Below, piece after piece: positions 9,882 to 18,929 of a DNA stretch of 64,000 nucleotides (position 1 is the first letter of the stretch; the number at the start of each line of letters is the position of its first letter). Position numbers and translations under genes: made by a program. The stretch is taken from assembly GCA_016721765.1 (NCBI GenBank), contig JADKHO010000001.1:62001-126000 (forward strand), in the 5' to 3' direction. This DNA comes from Bacteroidota bacterium. Its GTDB lineage: Bacteria > Bacteroidota > Bacteroidia > UBA4408. Under the pieces are notes generated by a model that did not search any database, was not told the DNA's origin, and was given only the letters and a program-made list of their open reading frames with translations.

Positions 9882-10538
9882 ATGAAATTTTTTATTGATA
9901 CTGCAAACCTTGCACAAATAAAGGAAGCTCAAGACATGGGTGTGTTGGATGGCGTTACTACCAATCCTTCCCTTATGGCAAAAGAAGGAATCACCGGAAC
10001 CGACAATATTTTAAAGCATTATGTGGATATCTGCAACATTGTGGATGGTGATGTGAGTGCCGAAGTGATAGCAACCGACTACAAAAACATCATCAAAGAA
10101 GGCGAAAACCTTGCAGCTTTGCACCCGCAAATTGTGGTGAAAGTTCCTATGATTAAAGACGGTATTAAAGCCATCAAATATTTTTCTTCAAAAGGAATTA
10201 AAACCAATTGCACTTTAGTGTTCTCATCTGGTCAAGCATTGTTAGCTGCTAAAGCCGGAGCTACTTATGTATCGCCTTTTATTGGTCGTTTGGATGATAT
10301 TTCTTACGATGGCCTTGAATTGATCGAATCTATTGTGCACATCTACCGCATGTATGGCTTTCAAACACAAGTATTGGCTGCTTCAATTCGACACACCATT
10401 CATTTACTTAAGTGTGCTGAGCTTGGCGCAGATGTAGCAACTTGCCCGCTAAGCGTAATTACTGCATTGCTTAAACATCCGCTAACAGACAGTGGACTTG
10501 CAACCTTTCTTGCCGATCACGCTAAAGGAAATAAATAA
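9882..10538 (+). CDS. fsa: Small transaldolase / fructose-6-phosphate aldolase family (TalC/FSA)
   Basis: 218 aa, typical of the short (~215 aa) transaldolase subfamily. The N-terminus MKFFIDTANL and GVTTNPSLMAKEG are signature sequences, and the Schiff-base lysine is K87 in VVKVPM. Members form decameric TIM barrels and act either as transaldolase in the pentose phosphate pathway or as fructose-6-phosphate aldolase. Sequence alone does not separate the two, though most Bacteroidota copies are annotated as transaldolase. The gene stands alone on the plus strand between a divergent flavoprotein gene and a SpoIIE phosphatase gene. Confidence 0.9.
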   Translation: MKFFIDTANLAQIKEAQDMGVLDGVTTNPSLMAKEGITGTDNILKHYVDICNIVDGDVSAEVIATDYKNIIKEGENLAALHPQIVVKVPMIKDGIKAIKYFSSKGIKTNCTLVFSSGQALLAAKAGATYVSPFIGRLDDISYDGLELIESIVHIYRMYGFQTQVLAASIRHTIHLLKCAELGADVATCPLSVITALLKHPLTDSGLATFLADHAKGNK

Positions 10539-10665
10539 CTGTAAGTTTACTTTTGCTTGGAGTTAATGCGCTTGTACCTGTTAATTTATTAAATGTTGGC
10601 TCAAATTAATAGGCTTTCAGCGCTTCTTTTGGATTTGATGCCAGCAAACTAATTGTAAAAACGAT

Positions 10666-11958
10666 ATGGCTTTTTACGCGCGTAATTCCGAAAAAAAAGT
10701 CTTTCACAAAGTTTTGATTCATCAGCTTAAACGCTTGTTTGATGAGGAGGATGAAACTTCGGTGGAGGATTATTTGCGCGCCAAACTCGACCGTATCAAA
10801 ACATCCGAATCCACACCCGAAAAAGAAGAAATTATTAGCTTGTTGCTGAGTTTCATGAACGATGTGAGTGCAACTTATGATCAGTTCAACAAAAGCCTGT
10901 TGCATAAGAGCAGGAGCTTTGCCATCCGTTCCGGTGAACTGAATGAAGCCAATGAAAAACTTTCGAAAAACGACCGCAACATCAACAATTCGGTGGTAAA
11001 TCTGAAAGTGAGTTTAAAAGATTTAATCGGCAAAAAGAATGAAGATGAAATTCAATTTGAAAATTATGAATTGGAAGAACTTAGCGAACTCATCAAAACC
11101 CTTATTCACAAAAATAAAAGCAACGCAAAAAAGCTGAAGCGCAACAACAAAAAACTAAAAGTTCAAAGTGAAGAACTTGCACTTAAGAACCGCAACATAA
11201 TGGATGGTCTCGAATATGCAAAACAAATGCAAGACACCATTCTTACCGGAAGCGAGCGCTTGCGCAGTATTTTTAAAGATTCCTTTATGCTAAATCTTCC
11301 CAAAGAAATTGTTTCGGGCGACTTTTTGTGGGTGCATAAACAGGCTTCAAAAATTATAATTGCTCTTGCCGACTGCACCGGACATGGTGTTCCCGGAGCG
11401 TTTACATCCATTATTTCGCACATGGTGTTAAACGATATTGTAGTCAACAATAATATATCCTATCCTTCTGCCATCCTAGCACAGTTGCATGAACGCATTA
11501 CCCACATTTTTCGGTTGGATGCAAATAGAGCGCACTCGCACGATGGCCTCGACATTGCTATATGTACCATTGATTTAGAAAATGACCGCTTACTTTTTTC
11601 AGGCGCCGGTAGACCAATGGTTTTAGTGCGTAAAAATGAATTGAAAGTATTGAAAGGTGACCCTCAGTCGGTAGGTGGAATTGCCATTCAAAAAGAAAAA
11701 AAATATCCTACCCATGAACTTTCACTTGAAGAGGACGATTATTTATACCTCTACTCGGATGGATTTGCGGATCAATTTAGCGGACATGATTCTACCAAGT
11801 TTTCTACCAAAAAATTTCAGGAACTCTTACTTCAGTTGAGTTCTAATAAAAGTGATACACAAGCAGATTTATTGCTCCAAAGCCATTCAAATTGGAAAGG
11901 TCAAACCAAACAAGTCGACGACATTTTAGTTGTTGGATTTCGCTATCAAATACACTAA
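10666..11958 (+). CDS. SpoIIE/PP2C-like serine phosphatase with N-terminal coiled coil
   Basis: 430 aa. Residues ~1-195 are charged and helical and probably form a coiled coil; no PAS, GAF or receiver domain is recognisable there. The C-terminal half is a SpoIIE-type PP2C phosphatase with SGDF (217-220), ADCTGHGVPGAF (235-246), HDGLDIA (292-298), SDGFADQ (364-370) and QVDDI (416-420), which supply the metal-binding aspartates. Such proteins dephosphorylate anti-sigma-factor antagonists or other signalling partners. No STAS or anti-sigma gene is adjacent, so the partner is unknown. It is followed after 1 bp by the Sua5/YciO gene, which suggests co-transcription. Confidence 0.88.
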   Translation: MAFYARNSEKKVFHKVLIHQLKRLFDEEDETSVEDYLRAKLDRIKTSESTPEKEEIISLLLSFMNDVSATYDQFNKSLLHKSRSFAIRSGELNEANEKLSKNDRNINNSVVNLKVSLKDLIGKKNEDEIQFENYELEELSELIKTLIHKNKSNAKKLKRNNKKLKVQSEELALKNRNIMDGLEYAKQMQDTILTGSERLRSIFKDSFMLNLPKEIVSGDFLWVHKQASKIIIALADCTGHGVPGAFTSIISHMVLNDIVVNNNISYPSAILAQLHERITHIFRLDANRAHSHDGLDIAICTIDLENDRLLFSGAGRPMVLVRKNELKVLKGDPQSVGGIAIQKEKKYPTHELSLEEDDYLYLYSDGFADQFSGHDSTKFSTKKFQELLLQLSSNKSDTQADLLLQSHSNWKGQTKQVDDILVVGFRYQIH

Positions 11959-11959
11959 T

Positions 11960-12580
11960 ATGCTACTTCCTATTCATCCGCAAAACCCCAATCCGCGCAA
12001 CCTTCGTATTTTAATCGACTGTCTTCAAAATGGGGGAGTTGTAATTTATCCAACCGATACTGTTTATGGTATGGGTTGCGACATTTATAACAGTCGCGCG
12101 GTGGAACGGATATGTAAAATAAGGGGTGTAAAACCCGAAAAATCAAATTTTTCCTTTATCTGTCAAGACCTTAGCCACATTTCGGAATTTGCAAAGAATA
12201 TTGATACCCCTGTTTACAAAGTAATGCGCAAAGCATTGCCCGGACCTTTTACTTTTATTTTGGAAGCCAATAGCAATGTTCCCAAGCTGTTTAAAAGCTC
12301 CAAAAAAACAGTTGGAATACGTGTTCCCAATAATTTAATTTGTTTGCAAATGGTAACCGAATTGGGAAATCCTGTAATGAGCACATCTATTCACGATGAA
12401 GATGAAATAATTGAATATACCACTGACCCGGAACTCATTCACGAAAAATACAAAGACATTGTGGACCTTGTAATTGACGGCGGTTATGGCAACAATGAAC
12501 CTTCCACTATTGTGGATTGCTCAAAAGGCGAGTTTGAAATTATTCGACAAGGCTTAGGAAATTTGGAGCAATATTTATAA
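11960..12580 (+). CDS. Sua5/YciO/YrdC family protein (L-threonylcarbamoyladenylate synthase-like)
   Basis: About 206 aa from the chosen ATG at 11960, which sits 1 bp after the SpoIIE stop. A TTG at 11930 would add ten residues overlapping the upstream gene and is less likely. VVIYPTDTVYGMGCD and the KIRGVKPEKSNFSF segment mark the YrdC fold, which makes threonylcarbamoyl-AMP for tRNA t6A37. The protein has only the YrdC domain and no Sua5 C-terminal domain, and resembles the YciO branch, whose role in t6A synthesis is weaker or uncertain. Its 3' end overlaps the end of comEC by 6 bp, tail to tail. Confidence 0.85.
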   Translation: MLLPIHPQNPNPRNLRILIDCLQNGGVVIYPTDTVYGMGCDIYNSRAVERICKIRGVKPEKSNFSFICQDLSHISEFAKNIDTPVYKVMRKALPGPFTFILEANSNVPKLFKSSKKTVGIRVPNNLICLQMVTELGNPVMSTSIHDEDEIIEYTTDPELIHEKYKDIVDLVIDGGYGNNEPSTIVDCSKGEFEIIRQGLGNLEQYL

Positions 12581-14692
12581 TTCCTCCACAAATGCTCCTT
12601 GTTCTAATACATCGTAATACTCCATTTTCAGCACCTTGCATTGCTCTTTCCAAAATCGAATTTTGCCCTTAGAATTGCTGGAATCAAAAATTACCTTTTT
12701 AAATTTTATACGTTCATGCAACTTACCGATGTGTATTTTCACATTTGCTGAAAGCACAATATAATCAATAGGCTCTGCAATTAAAATCGATTTAATTTGT
12801 TCCACATTTTGAGGACATATATAAATTATTTTTTTAGCATTGAACTGAATAATAAAGTTCTTGCTTTTTAAAACCGGCGATTGAAAACCCGATTGCAAAT
12901 GGCGTTGATCAAAGTAGTGCGAATAACTTAAACCAAGGTCCCACCAATTGTGCTTGACATGAAAAAGCATCCTACCCTCATTTTGAAGCAATGCATTGTC
13001 GGCAAAAAAATAATTTTTATCTCCTGTTATAAAATCAATTGCACTGTGATTCTTCACATTATAAATAACCCATTTTTCTTGCTGCAGCTGAGCATACTTT
13101 TCAACTACTAAAGCAACTAGCAAGAGCCCAACAACTGCACATCCGCTTATTAAAAACACAATTTTCCGAAAACTAAAAAAAAGAAAAAAACTGCCCATTA
13201 ACATATACAGTAAAGAGCTTTCGAGAACAGTTAAAGATATTCCTTGAATCACCGAATGCGGCAATTGTTCGAAAAACAGAACAGCCGCATTTAAAAACCA
13301 CAACGATCCCGAAAGCAGTTTACACAAAAACACCGTTGCCAATTTTAGTTTAGCTAACAAACACACAGCAACGCCCAAATAAAGTACAGCAGTAGAAACC
13401 GGAATAACAATTAAATTGGAGAGTAAAAAATAGTTCGGAAATTGATGAAAATAAAATAGTCCGAGCGGAAAAGTACTGAGCTGTGCAGCAATCGAAACGC
13501 CGGTGAGGGTCCAAATGTGTTGCAGTAGCTTGTTGCGCGGTTCCCATAGTCCTTGTATCGCGGCCTGAAAACTTACTATGCCAAGCACGGCAAGATACGA
13601 CAACTGAAATCCCACCTCCATAAGCAAAAAGGGATTCCAAATTAAAAGTGCCAACATGGAGGTAGCCAATGTGTTGTATATATTGGTATGGCGATCCAGT
13701 GACTTACCAATAATAATGAGCGAAAACATAGCAGCTGAACGCAATACCGAAGGTGAAAGCCCTGTTAAGGCTGCATAAACCCAGAGTAAAAACAATAAAA
13801 TTAGCGCCTTAAGTAAGCTACCTCTTTTAAATCTATCTAAAAAAAACAAGAGCGAATTAAGTATAACCAACACAATAGCAATGTGCAATCCCGAAACCGA
13901 AAGCACATGCAAAGCCCCACTAGCGGCATAAGCATTCATAATTTCGGCATCCAACTTATCTTCGTAGCCCAAAATCAAAGCGGCACCCACAGCGTATTCT
14001 TGCCCTGAAATACCATTTTCGCGAAACACCTTCAGCAAATAATCCCGAAGTGCCAAACACTTTTTAAGAATTACATTTCCTCGGTTTTGTTTTAAATTTA
14101 TCCAAGCAGAAGCTTTGCAATACGCCTGAAAATGGATGTTGTGAAATTGTAAATAACGCCGATAATTAAATTCAGATGGGTTCTGTGGTGCAGGTATTGC
14201 GTTAAAGGAGGTATGTAAAAGCAACAAATCTCCATAGTGCAATTGAGTGCTCATGCTGTCGCGCGCCAAAGAGATCATGGCTTTTCCAAAGCAAGTCTTC
14301 CACTTATCTTCTTGCTTCATTCCAATTAGTTTAACTTCTGCTCTAATGGATTTCCCTTTATCAACAGGGGCTTCGTTGATTTGTGCTAAGGCAAAATTTT
14401 GTTTTTGAAGCAAATGCACATAATGATTCTCCGAATTAATCGCTGTGTTTGAAATCGTAAGTTGCGCCCCACACATAAAAAAAAGCAGGCTCACCAAAAT
14501 TCCATTTACCCACCGAAACCGATAGGTAAAACGCACATTTTTGTGGTGTGAAAAAAGGATGAGAAGGGCAAGCGGAGGTAAAATACTAAACTCAAAAAAA
14601 GGTATACGAAATTCAAAAAACACTACTGCAAGAATCCCTAGAATAAAGGGAAACAGCAAACGTACAACCGAAGCTTGGTGCCAAAAGTTCAT
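12575..14692 (-). CDS. comEC: ComEC/Rec2-family competence membrane protein
   Basis: 705 aa. An N-terminal membrane region with a DUF4131-type soluble part is followed by a polytopic competence domain. LHVLSVSGLHIAIV and LTGLSPSVLRSAAMF are hallmark segments of the ComEC DNA channel, which moves single-stranded DNA across the inner membrane during transformation. The C-terminal ~150 residues correspond to the beta-lactamase-like domain, but the HxHxDH metal motif is absent: where it would be expected the sequence reads DYIVLSANVKIHIGKL. The nuclease-like domain therefore appears catalytically dead, which I believe is common in Bacteroidota ComEC. It overlaps the Sua5/YciO gene end by 6 bp. 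Confidence 0.9.
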   Translation of the reverse strand: MNFWHQASVVRLLFPFILGILAVVFFEFRIPFFEFSILPPLALLILFSHHKNVRFTYRFRWVNGILVSLLFFMCGAQLTISNTAINSENHYVHLLQKQNFALAQINEAPVDKGKSIRAEVKLIGMKQEDKWKTCFGKAMISLARDSMSTQLHYGDLLLLHTSFNAIPAPQNPSEFNYRRYLQFHNIHFQAYCKASAWINLKQNRGNVILKKCLALRDYLLKVFRENGISGQEYAVGAALILGYEDKLDAEIMNAYAASGALHVLSVSGLHIAIVLVILNSLLFFLDRFKRGSLLKALILLFLLWVYAALTGLSPSVLRSAAMFSLIIIGKSLDRHTNIYNTLATSMLALLIWNPFLLMEVGFQLSYLAVLGIVSFQAAIQGLWEPRNKLLQHIWTLTGVSIAAQLSTFPLGLFYFHQFPNYFLLSNLIVIPVSTAVLYLGVAVCLLAKLKLATVFLCKLLSGSLWFLNAAVLFFEQLPHSVIQGISLTVLESSLLYMLMGSFFLFFSFRKIVFLISGCAVVGLLLVALVVEKYAQLQQEKWVIYNVKNHSAIDFITGDKNYFFADNALLQNEGRMLFHVKHNWWDLGLSYSHYFDQRHLQSGFQSPVLKSKNFIIQFNAKKIIYICPQNVEQIKSILIAEPIDYIVLSANVKIHIGKLHERIKFKKVIFDSSNSKGKIRFWKEQCKVLKMEYYDVLEQGAFVEEL

Positions 14693-14720
14693 ACTGAAAA
14701 GTAAAACTTTTGGACATAAA

Positions 14721-14749
14721 AAAACCTCACCTTTTAGGGTGAGGTTTTT
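14721..14749 (-). terminator. Rho-independent terminator after the cold-shock gene
   Basis: CCTCACC (14725-14731) pairs with GGTGAGG (14738-14744), extended by A/T pairs and flanked by A and T runs. It lies between the cold-shock gene stop and the comEC start. Confidence 0.8.
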
Positions 14750-14771
14750 CTAATGAATTATGATAAAAAAA

Positions 14772-14963
14772 TTAAGCTCTTTTTACATTAATTGCATTTA
14801 ACCCTCGTTTACCTTCGGTAATTTCGAAAGTTACTTTGTCGTCTTCACGGATTTGGTCTACTAAACCTGTTGCGTGAACAAACACTTCTTGTTGCGTATC
14901 ATCAGCTTTAATAAAGCCAAAGCCTTTTGTTACGTTGAAAAATTTTACTGTACCTGTTGTCAT
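14772..14963 (-). CDS. CspA-family cold-shock RNA chaperone
   Basis: 63 aa, one cold-shock domain. RNP1 reads KGFGFI and RNP2 reads VFVHATG, the aromatic and basic residues that bind single-stranded RNA. The opening MTTGTVKFFN is typical. It is monocistronic: a hairpin terminator follows, and a TAnnTTTG-type -7 box lies about 32 bp upstream of the start, giving a short leader rather than the long thermosensing leader of E. coli cspA. Confidence 0.95.
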   Translation of the reverse strand: MTTGTVKFFNVTKGFGFIKADDTQQEVFVHATGLVDQIREDDKVTFEITEGKRGLNAINVKRA

Positions 14964-14994
14964 TTAAATTTGTGATTAATAATTAATAATTGCG

Positions 14995-15002
14995 CAAAAG
15001 TA
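14995..15002 (-). promoter_or_regulatory. Bacteroidota -7 box (TACTTTTG) for the cold-shock gene
   Basis: On the minus strand the sequence TACTTTTG matches TAnnTTTG exactly, about 32 bp before the ATG. A TTTG lies upstream at a 13-bp spacing, shorter than the usual 17-19, so only the -7 element is convincing. Confidence 0.45.
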
Positions 15003-15116
15003 AAGTATATTATCCAAATAAAAAAATTTAGGTGTATTCGGCTTGAAGAAGTGCGTAATAGAACGCGGATAACGCTGATGGGGCGGATAGAACGAATGGA
15101 ATTGATACAATAAATT

Positions 15117-16262
15117 CTATTCTTTAAAAAAATGCAGTCTGCTGAGGTTAATGATATCCACATCTTTGTAATAAAAATGTAGAATCCTGCTATAGCTTAA
15201 TCCTTGTTTTGCCATTTGTATGGCCCCTTCCTGGCATAATCCAACCCCGTGTCCATAACCCTTTCCAACAAATAACAAAGAGTCAGGCTGAAGTTGTATG
15301 GAGAAAAAAGCAGATTTTAATTTTAAGTCGTTTCGGATATTTTTGAGTAGAATTTTTGTACTGTCTATTTCAATAAAAAGGCTACGGTGCTCTTGATTAA
15401 AATCGCAGCACAAGGCTGAAGTATCCGTAGCACAGGGTTTACAGTTTTGTGCCAAATAGCTGTTCCATTCTTGCTTGGCCACCTTTTTGGTCCATTTCGC
15501 ATTGCGTTGACGCAAACAAAAAGTGTCCTGTACACTGCGTAAATAGGGCCTGGGCATTCCCCAAACATCTTCCGAATTACAGGTTTCACCTCCGCAATTA
15601 CTATGAAAAGCGGTGGTAATTAATTCCGATTTGCTGTCAACAAGTACCAGATTTTTGGTGGCGAAGGCAGCCGTTTCAATGGCGGGATTCAAGTTATTAA
15701 AACCTTTATATGCTTGGCAATGCACATTGTCGCAAAGGTTGAAATTCTCGGTCTCATGCCGCCGCATATTACTTAATGCATAGGTTCTGCAAATGATTGC
15801 TTGTACCTTATAATACTCAGGTGTTAAACTTGGACCTGCTTCCACCTCCACTACTCCGGCAAGGTATTTTTCCAAATCCACCTTATTACGCAGTTTAATC
15901 TGATTGGCTTCCACAAAAAACAAGAAATCATTGTCGTAACGTTTAGCTGGCTTTGAGGGATTAATACATTTAAGTTTGAGCGCACCCGTGTCGTTTCCAT
16001 TAAATTCTATTCGTTTGAACTTTCCATAATTCTTGTCCATTGTTTTTATGCGGATAGAATCATTTTCGAGCACCAATTGATAAACTGCATTTTCATCCGC
16101 AGACATGCGTTTAACACCATCCATAAACACTGAATACTTGCCGCTTTCCACACTAAGCACAAGAGCGCTCACCTTTAGCTCATTAAACACACCAATTGTT
16201 ACTGTTGCGGAATTTGCAACTAAAGAAATCAGTAAACATGCTGCAGTCAGAATGCTTTTCAC
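15117..16262 (-). CDS. SpoIID/LytB-domain exported protein
   Basis: 381 aa with a signal peptide of about 19 residues. The SpoIID core is clear: LEKYLAGVVEVEAGPS, VQAIICRTYALSN, FHSNCGGETCNSEDVW and, near the end, GKGYGHGVGLCQEGAIQMA. SpoIID of Bacillus is a lytic transglycosylase acting on denuded glycan strands. Homologues in non-sporulating bacteria are thought to trim the cell wall, so a peptidoglycan role is inferred. Its start overlaps the lpxB stop by 4 bp (ATGA), which points to translational coupling with lpxB. Confidence 0.88.
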   Translation of the reverse strand: MKSILTAACLLISLVANSATVTIGVFNELKVSALVLSVESGKYSVFMDGVKRMSADENAVYQLVLENDSIRIKTMDKNYGKFKRIEFNGNDTGALKLKCINPSKPAKRYDNDFLFFVEANQIKLRNKVDLEKYLAGVVEVEAGPSLTPEYYKVQAIICRTYALSNMRRHETENFNLCDNVHCQAYKGFNNLNPAIETAAFATKNLVLVDSKSELITTAFHSNCGGETCNSEDVWGMPRPYLRSVQDTFCLRQRNAKWTKKVAKQEWNSYLAQNCKPCATDTSALCCDFNQEHRSLFIEIDSTKILLKNIRNDLKLKSAFFSIQLQPDSLLFVGKGYGHGVGLCQEGAIQMAKQGLSYSRILHFYYKDVDIINLSRLHFFKE

Positions 16263-17368
16263 TTTTTCTCTGTTAGGTATTGAAACATTAAGGTTGCTGT
16301 TTTTGCAGATGCTCCGCTGCCTCCTAACTTTACAATGAGTGAGTTATAGTTGGCTTTCAATTGCGCAAGGTACACTTCATTCTCCAGCAGGTTTTTTAAT
16401 TCAGTTTCCAATCTTTCTTCGGTGAAATCGTTTTGAATTAATTCGGTTACCACAAGGCTATCCATAATTAAATTTACCAGCGAAATGTATTTCACTTTCA
16501 CCAATTGGCGAGCAATCCAATAGGAAACTTTGCTGCCTTTATAACACACCACTTCGGGTACTTGAAACAAAGCGGTTTCGAGCGTCGCGGTGCCTGAAGT
16601 AACCAGCGCCGCTTTTGCTTGCTGCAACACTCCATACGTATTATTTTGAACAAGCTGAACCGAATACCCCTGTGTGAGTGTTTTGTAAAATTCAGGATGT
16701 AAGGACGGTGCAGCCGCAAGTACAAAATGAGCAGTTGGAAACTTAGCAATCATTTTCAACATCACCGGAAGGGATTGCAACACTTCTTGCTTTCGACTTC
16801 CCGGGAGCAGCGCCACAATTGGCTTATCCGTCTTAATTTCGGCTGCTAAGGCAGTGTTATTTGAATTGGCTATGGCATCTAACAAGGGATGACCTACAAA
16901 ATCGACCGGATAATCAAACTTCGCATAAAAATCCTTTTCAAATGGAAGAATCACAAACATGCGTTCTACAAAGCGTTTTATTTTATGCACCCGCGATTGT
17001 TTCCACGCCCATATTTGAGGCGATATATAATAAAATACACGTATTCCTTGTGCTTTAGCGAACTCGGCAATACGCAGGTTAAAACCCGGATAGTCAATTA
17101 AAATTAACACATCCGGCCTTGCTTGAAGCAAATCGCTTTTACAAAAATCAATGTTTTTAAGGATGGTGCGAAGGTTCGCTAATACTTCTACAAATCCCAT
17201 AAACGCTAAATCGCGGTAATGTTTCACTAGCGCAGCACCTTGGGCCTGCATCAAATCACCACCCCAACCGCGAAACTCGGCTTGCTTATCCAGTACTTTT
17301 AATTCGCGCAGTAAATTGGAACCGTGTAAATCTCCGGAGGCTTCTCCTGCAATGATGTAGTATTTCAA
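16259..17368 (-). CDS. lpxB: Lipid-A-disaccharide synthase
   Basis: 369 aa, normal for LpxB. The N-terminus MKYYIIAGEASGDLHG, then FYISPQIWAWKQSRVHKIK, LPGSRKQEV and TSGTATLETAL, are family signatures. The enzyme joins UDP-2,3-diacylglucosamine and lipid X to make the lipid A disaccharide, working on the cytoplasmic face of the inner membrane. The gene is upstream of and overlaps the SpoIID-like gene; the other lpx genes are not in the window. Confidence 0.96.
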   Translation of the reverse strand: MKYYIIAGEASGDLHGSNLLRELKVLDKQAEFRGWGGDLMQAQGAALVKHYRDLAFMGFVEVLANLRTILKNIDFCKSDLLQARPDVLILIDYPGFNLRIAEFAKAQGIRVFYYISPQIWAWKQSRVHKIKRFVERMFVILPFEKDFYAKFDYPVDFVGHPLLDAIANSNNTALAAEIKTDKPIVALLPGSRKQEVLQSLPVMLKMIAKFPTAHFVLAAAPSLHPEFYKTLTQGYSVQLVQNNTYGVLQQAKAALVTSGTATLETALFQVPEVVCYKGSKVSYWIARQLVKVKYISLVNLIMDSLVVTELIQNDFTEERLETELKNLLENEVYLAQLKANYNSLIVKLGGSGASAKTATLMFQYLTEKK

Positions 17369-17439
17369 ATTTTTTATATCGGTTAAACTAATCCCTCTTT
17401 AATCTTAAAAAATCATAGTCATCTTAATAAATCAGCGTG

Positions 17440-17501
17440 CTTACCACCTCCTTACCCCGCCTTACCACCCACTTACCACCCCCTACCCCCGCCGGCGGGG
17501 G
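17440..17501. repeat. CTTACCACC ladder plus 16-bp GC palindrome
   Basis: Four imperfect units of about 11 bp beginning CTTACC (17440-17483) run into CCCCCGCCGGCGGGGG (17486-17501), a perfect 16-bp palindrome. Together with the flanking TAGGGGGTGG (minus strand) this is the same element as the two copies near 24.6-24.8 kb. It lies in the 232-bp gap upstream of lpxB, where I see no gene. Confidence 0.8.
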
Positions 17502-17550
17502 ATACTACAATTTACAAAAGTAGCTAATTTAAAAGCCCTACTTGCAACAA

Positions 17551-17577
17551 AAAGCCCGATGAATCACCGGGCCTTTT
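17551..17577 (-). terminator. Terminator after T9SS cargo gene
   Basis: GCCCG (17554-17558) pairs with CGGGC (17568-17572), extended inward with one mismatch and flanked by A and T runs. It lies 24 bp past the stop of the minus-strand T9SS gene. Confidence 0.65.
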
Positions 17578-17600
17578 TAACTTAACACAAAAATCGCAAT

Positions 17601-18929
17601 TTATTCCAATACAATTTTTTGAGTGTACACTTTTGTATCGCTAATCAATTTCACAATATAAATTCCCTTTGTCTGATTGCTCCAATCCATTACTGCACTC
17701 CAATTAGAGGCTGCGTTTTGAATGGCTTCAGAATACACCACTCTTCCGGTTAAATCCATCAACTGTAGTGTAGACTTGCTAAAGCTTTTGTTACTGCAAC
17801 GTAAAGTAACATTCCCATTTGATGGATTGGGCATAAATGCAATGTTACTCAAATCTAAATCCCGATTAGCAGTCCCTAAAACGCCATCTACTTTCACATC
17901 ATCAATTCCGGTATCGTCTGTTCCGGCTAGGTCGCCCGACTCACGGATGCGAATAATTACTGTTGGGGAGTTATTTACCGGAATAGCAGCTGCCACTCTT
18001 TGTTTCCATGCGGATGGGCCGGGGTGTAAGGTATCATTCAGCAAAAACTGCGCTGCCGGGCTAAATGTAAATCCTCCATTTGTAGAGTAATCAATATACA
18101 AAGTATCGTAACCAATTACACAGCACACTTTATAATACCAGAATGAAAAATCAATACTCGAAAAATTTATGCAGTTCAAATATAAATCAAGGTCTCCATA
18201 AATGGGAGGTGCTAAATTTGGAGAAGCGGTGGTATGAAATGCAGCACAACCGCTACCTGTGCGCGGAGTTATGATAGCACTTGGAAAAGACCAGGCACCT
18301 CTGGTATAACCTTCATCTTGACGGCGCCAGGAGGTATTTCCTGTAGAAGGTGTATTCTTCCAGTTTTCAGAAGGCACATCGTGGTTATCGCAGGCATCCA
18401 CCCAATTATCGAAGTTTTGAACATAAATGGTACCCGCCATAAAATCATAATACACCGGAGCTACCATTTCAATTTTCTTGGAAGCTGATGTCGAAGGTGC
18501 ACCTCCACTGCAACGCAATAAGCAACGGTAATAAGTGGCTACATATTGTGAGTAGGTAAATGTTGAATTTGTTCCAAACGGCAGCGAAGTCCAAGTGGTA
18601 TTATCGGGAGAGGATTGCCATTCGTAAGTAATTCCGGCTGCAACTGTAGCGCCACTTAGCGATAAGGTAAAAGTATTGAAATAGCAAACGGTATCATCGT
18701 TGGAAATAGTTTGGCCGGCAACAGGGGTAGGACTGCATGGAGGGGCTGCAGTTATTGTTATGGTGTAATTTTCACATTCGCCCGAAAAATAGCCCAAGGT
18801 ACAGGCATCACCTGCCCCATTTGGATTACCCGATGTACGTGTGCGTATACGCATTCCGGTGGTACCTACCGGTGAATTTAATGGCACGTTAAAAGTAGCC
18901 AAGGAAGCTACACCTGTATCACTGGCCAA
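17601..18929 (-). CDS. C-terminal fragment of a frameshifted T9SS cargo protein (GEVED and sorting domains)
   Basis: 442 codons open from a TTG, but this is not a genuine N-terminus: the first residues (ASDTGVASLATFNVPL, then GMRIRTR and ECENYTI) are the second half of a GEVED beta-sandwich whose first half is encoded just upstream in another frame. An Ig-like segment follows (~65-155), then a MAM/concanavalin-like domain with GIDDVKVDG (~170-345) and a T9SS type A C-terminal domain ending MDWSNQTKGIYIVKLISDTKVYTQKIVLE (written here only to locate the end; it begins near FMPNPSNGNV). The intact ancestor would be an exported surface or secreted protein of about 560 aa. As it stands this piece lacks a signal peptide and is unlikely to be exported. 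Confidence 0.75.
   Translation of the reverse strand: MASDTGVASLATFNVPLNSPVGTTGMRIRTRTSGNPNGAGDACTLGYFSGECENYTITITAAPPCSPTPVAGQTISNDDTVCYFNTFTLSLSGATVAAGITYEWQSSPDNTTWTSLPFGTNSTFTYSQYVATYYRCLLRCSGGAPSTSASKKIEMVAPVYYDFMAGTIYVQNFDNWVDACDNHDVPSENWKNTPSTGNTSWRRQDEGYTRGAWSFPSAIITPRTGSGCAAFHTTASPNLAPPIYGDLDLYLNCINFSSIDFSFWYYKVCCVIGYDTLYIDYSTNGGFTFSPAAQFLLNDTLHPGPSAWKQRVAAAIPVNNSPTVIIRIRESGDLAGTDDTGIDDVKVDGVLGTANRDLDLSNIAFMPNPSNGNVTLRCSNKSFSKSTLQLMDLTGRVVYSEAIQNAASNWSAVMDWSNQTKGIYIVKLISDTKVYTQKIVLE

Noticed and set aside
11930..11959. Upstream TTG start for the Sua5/YciO gene
   Set aside because: It overlaps the preceding gene and adds ten residues unlike the family; the ATG at 11960 fits better.
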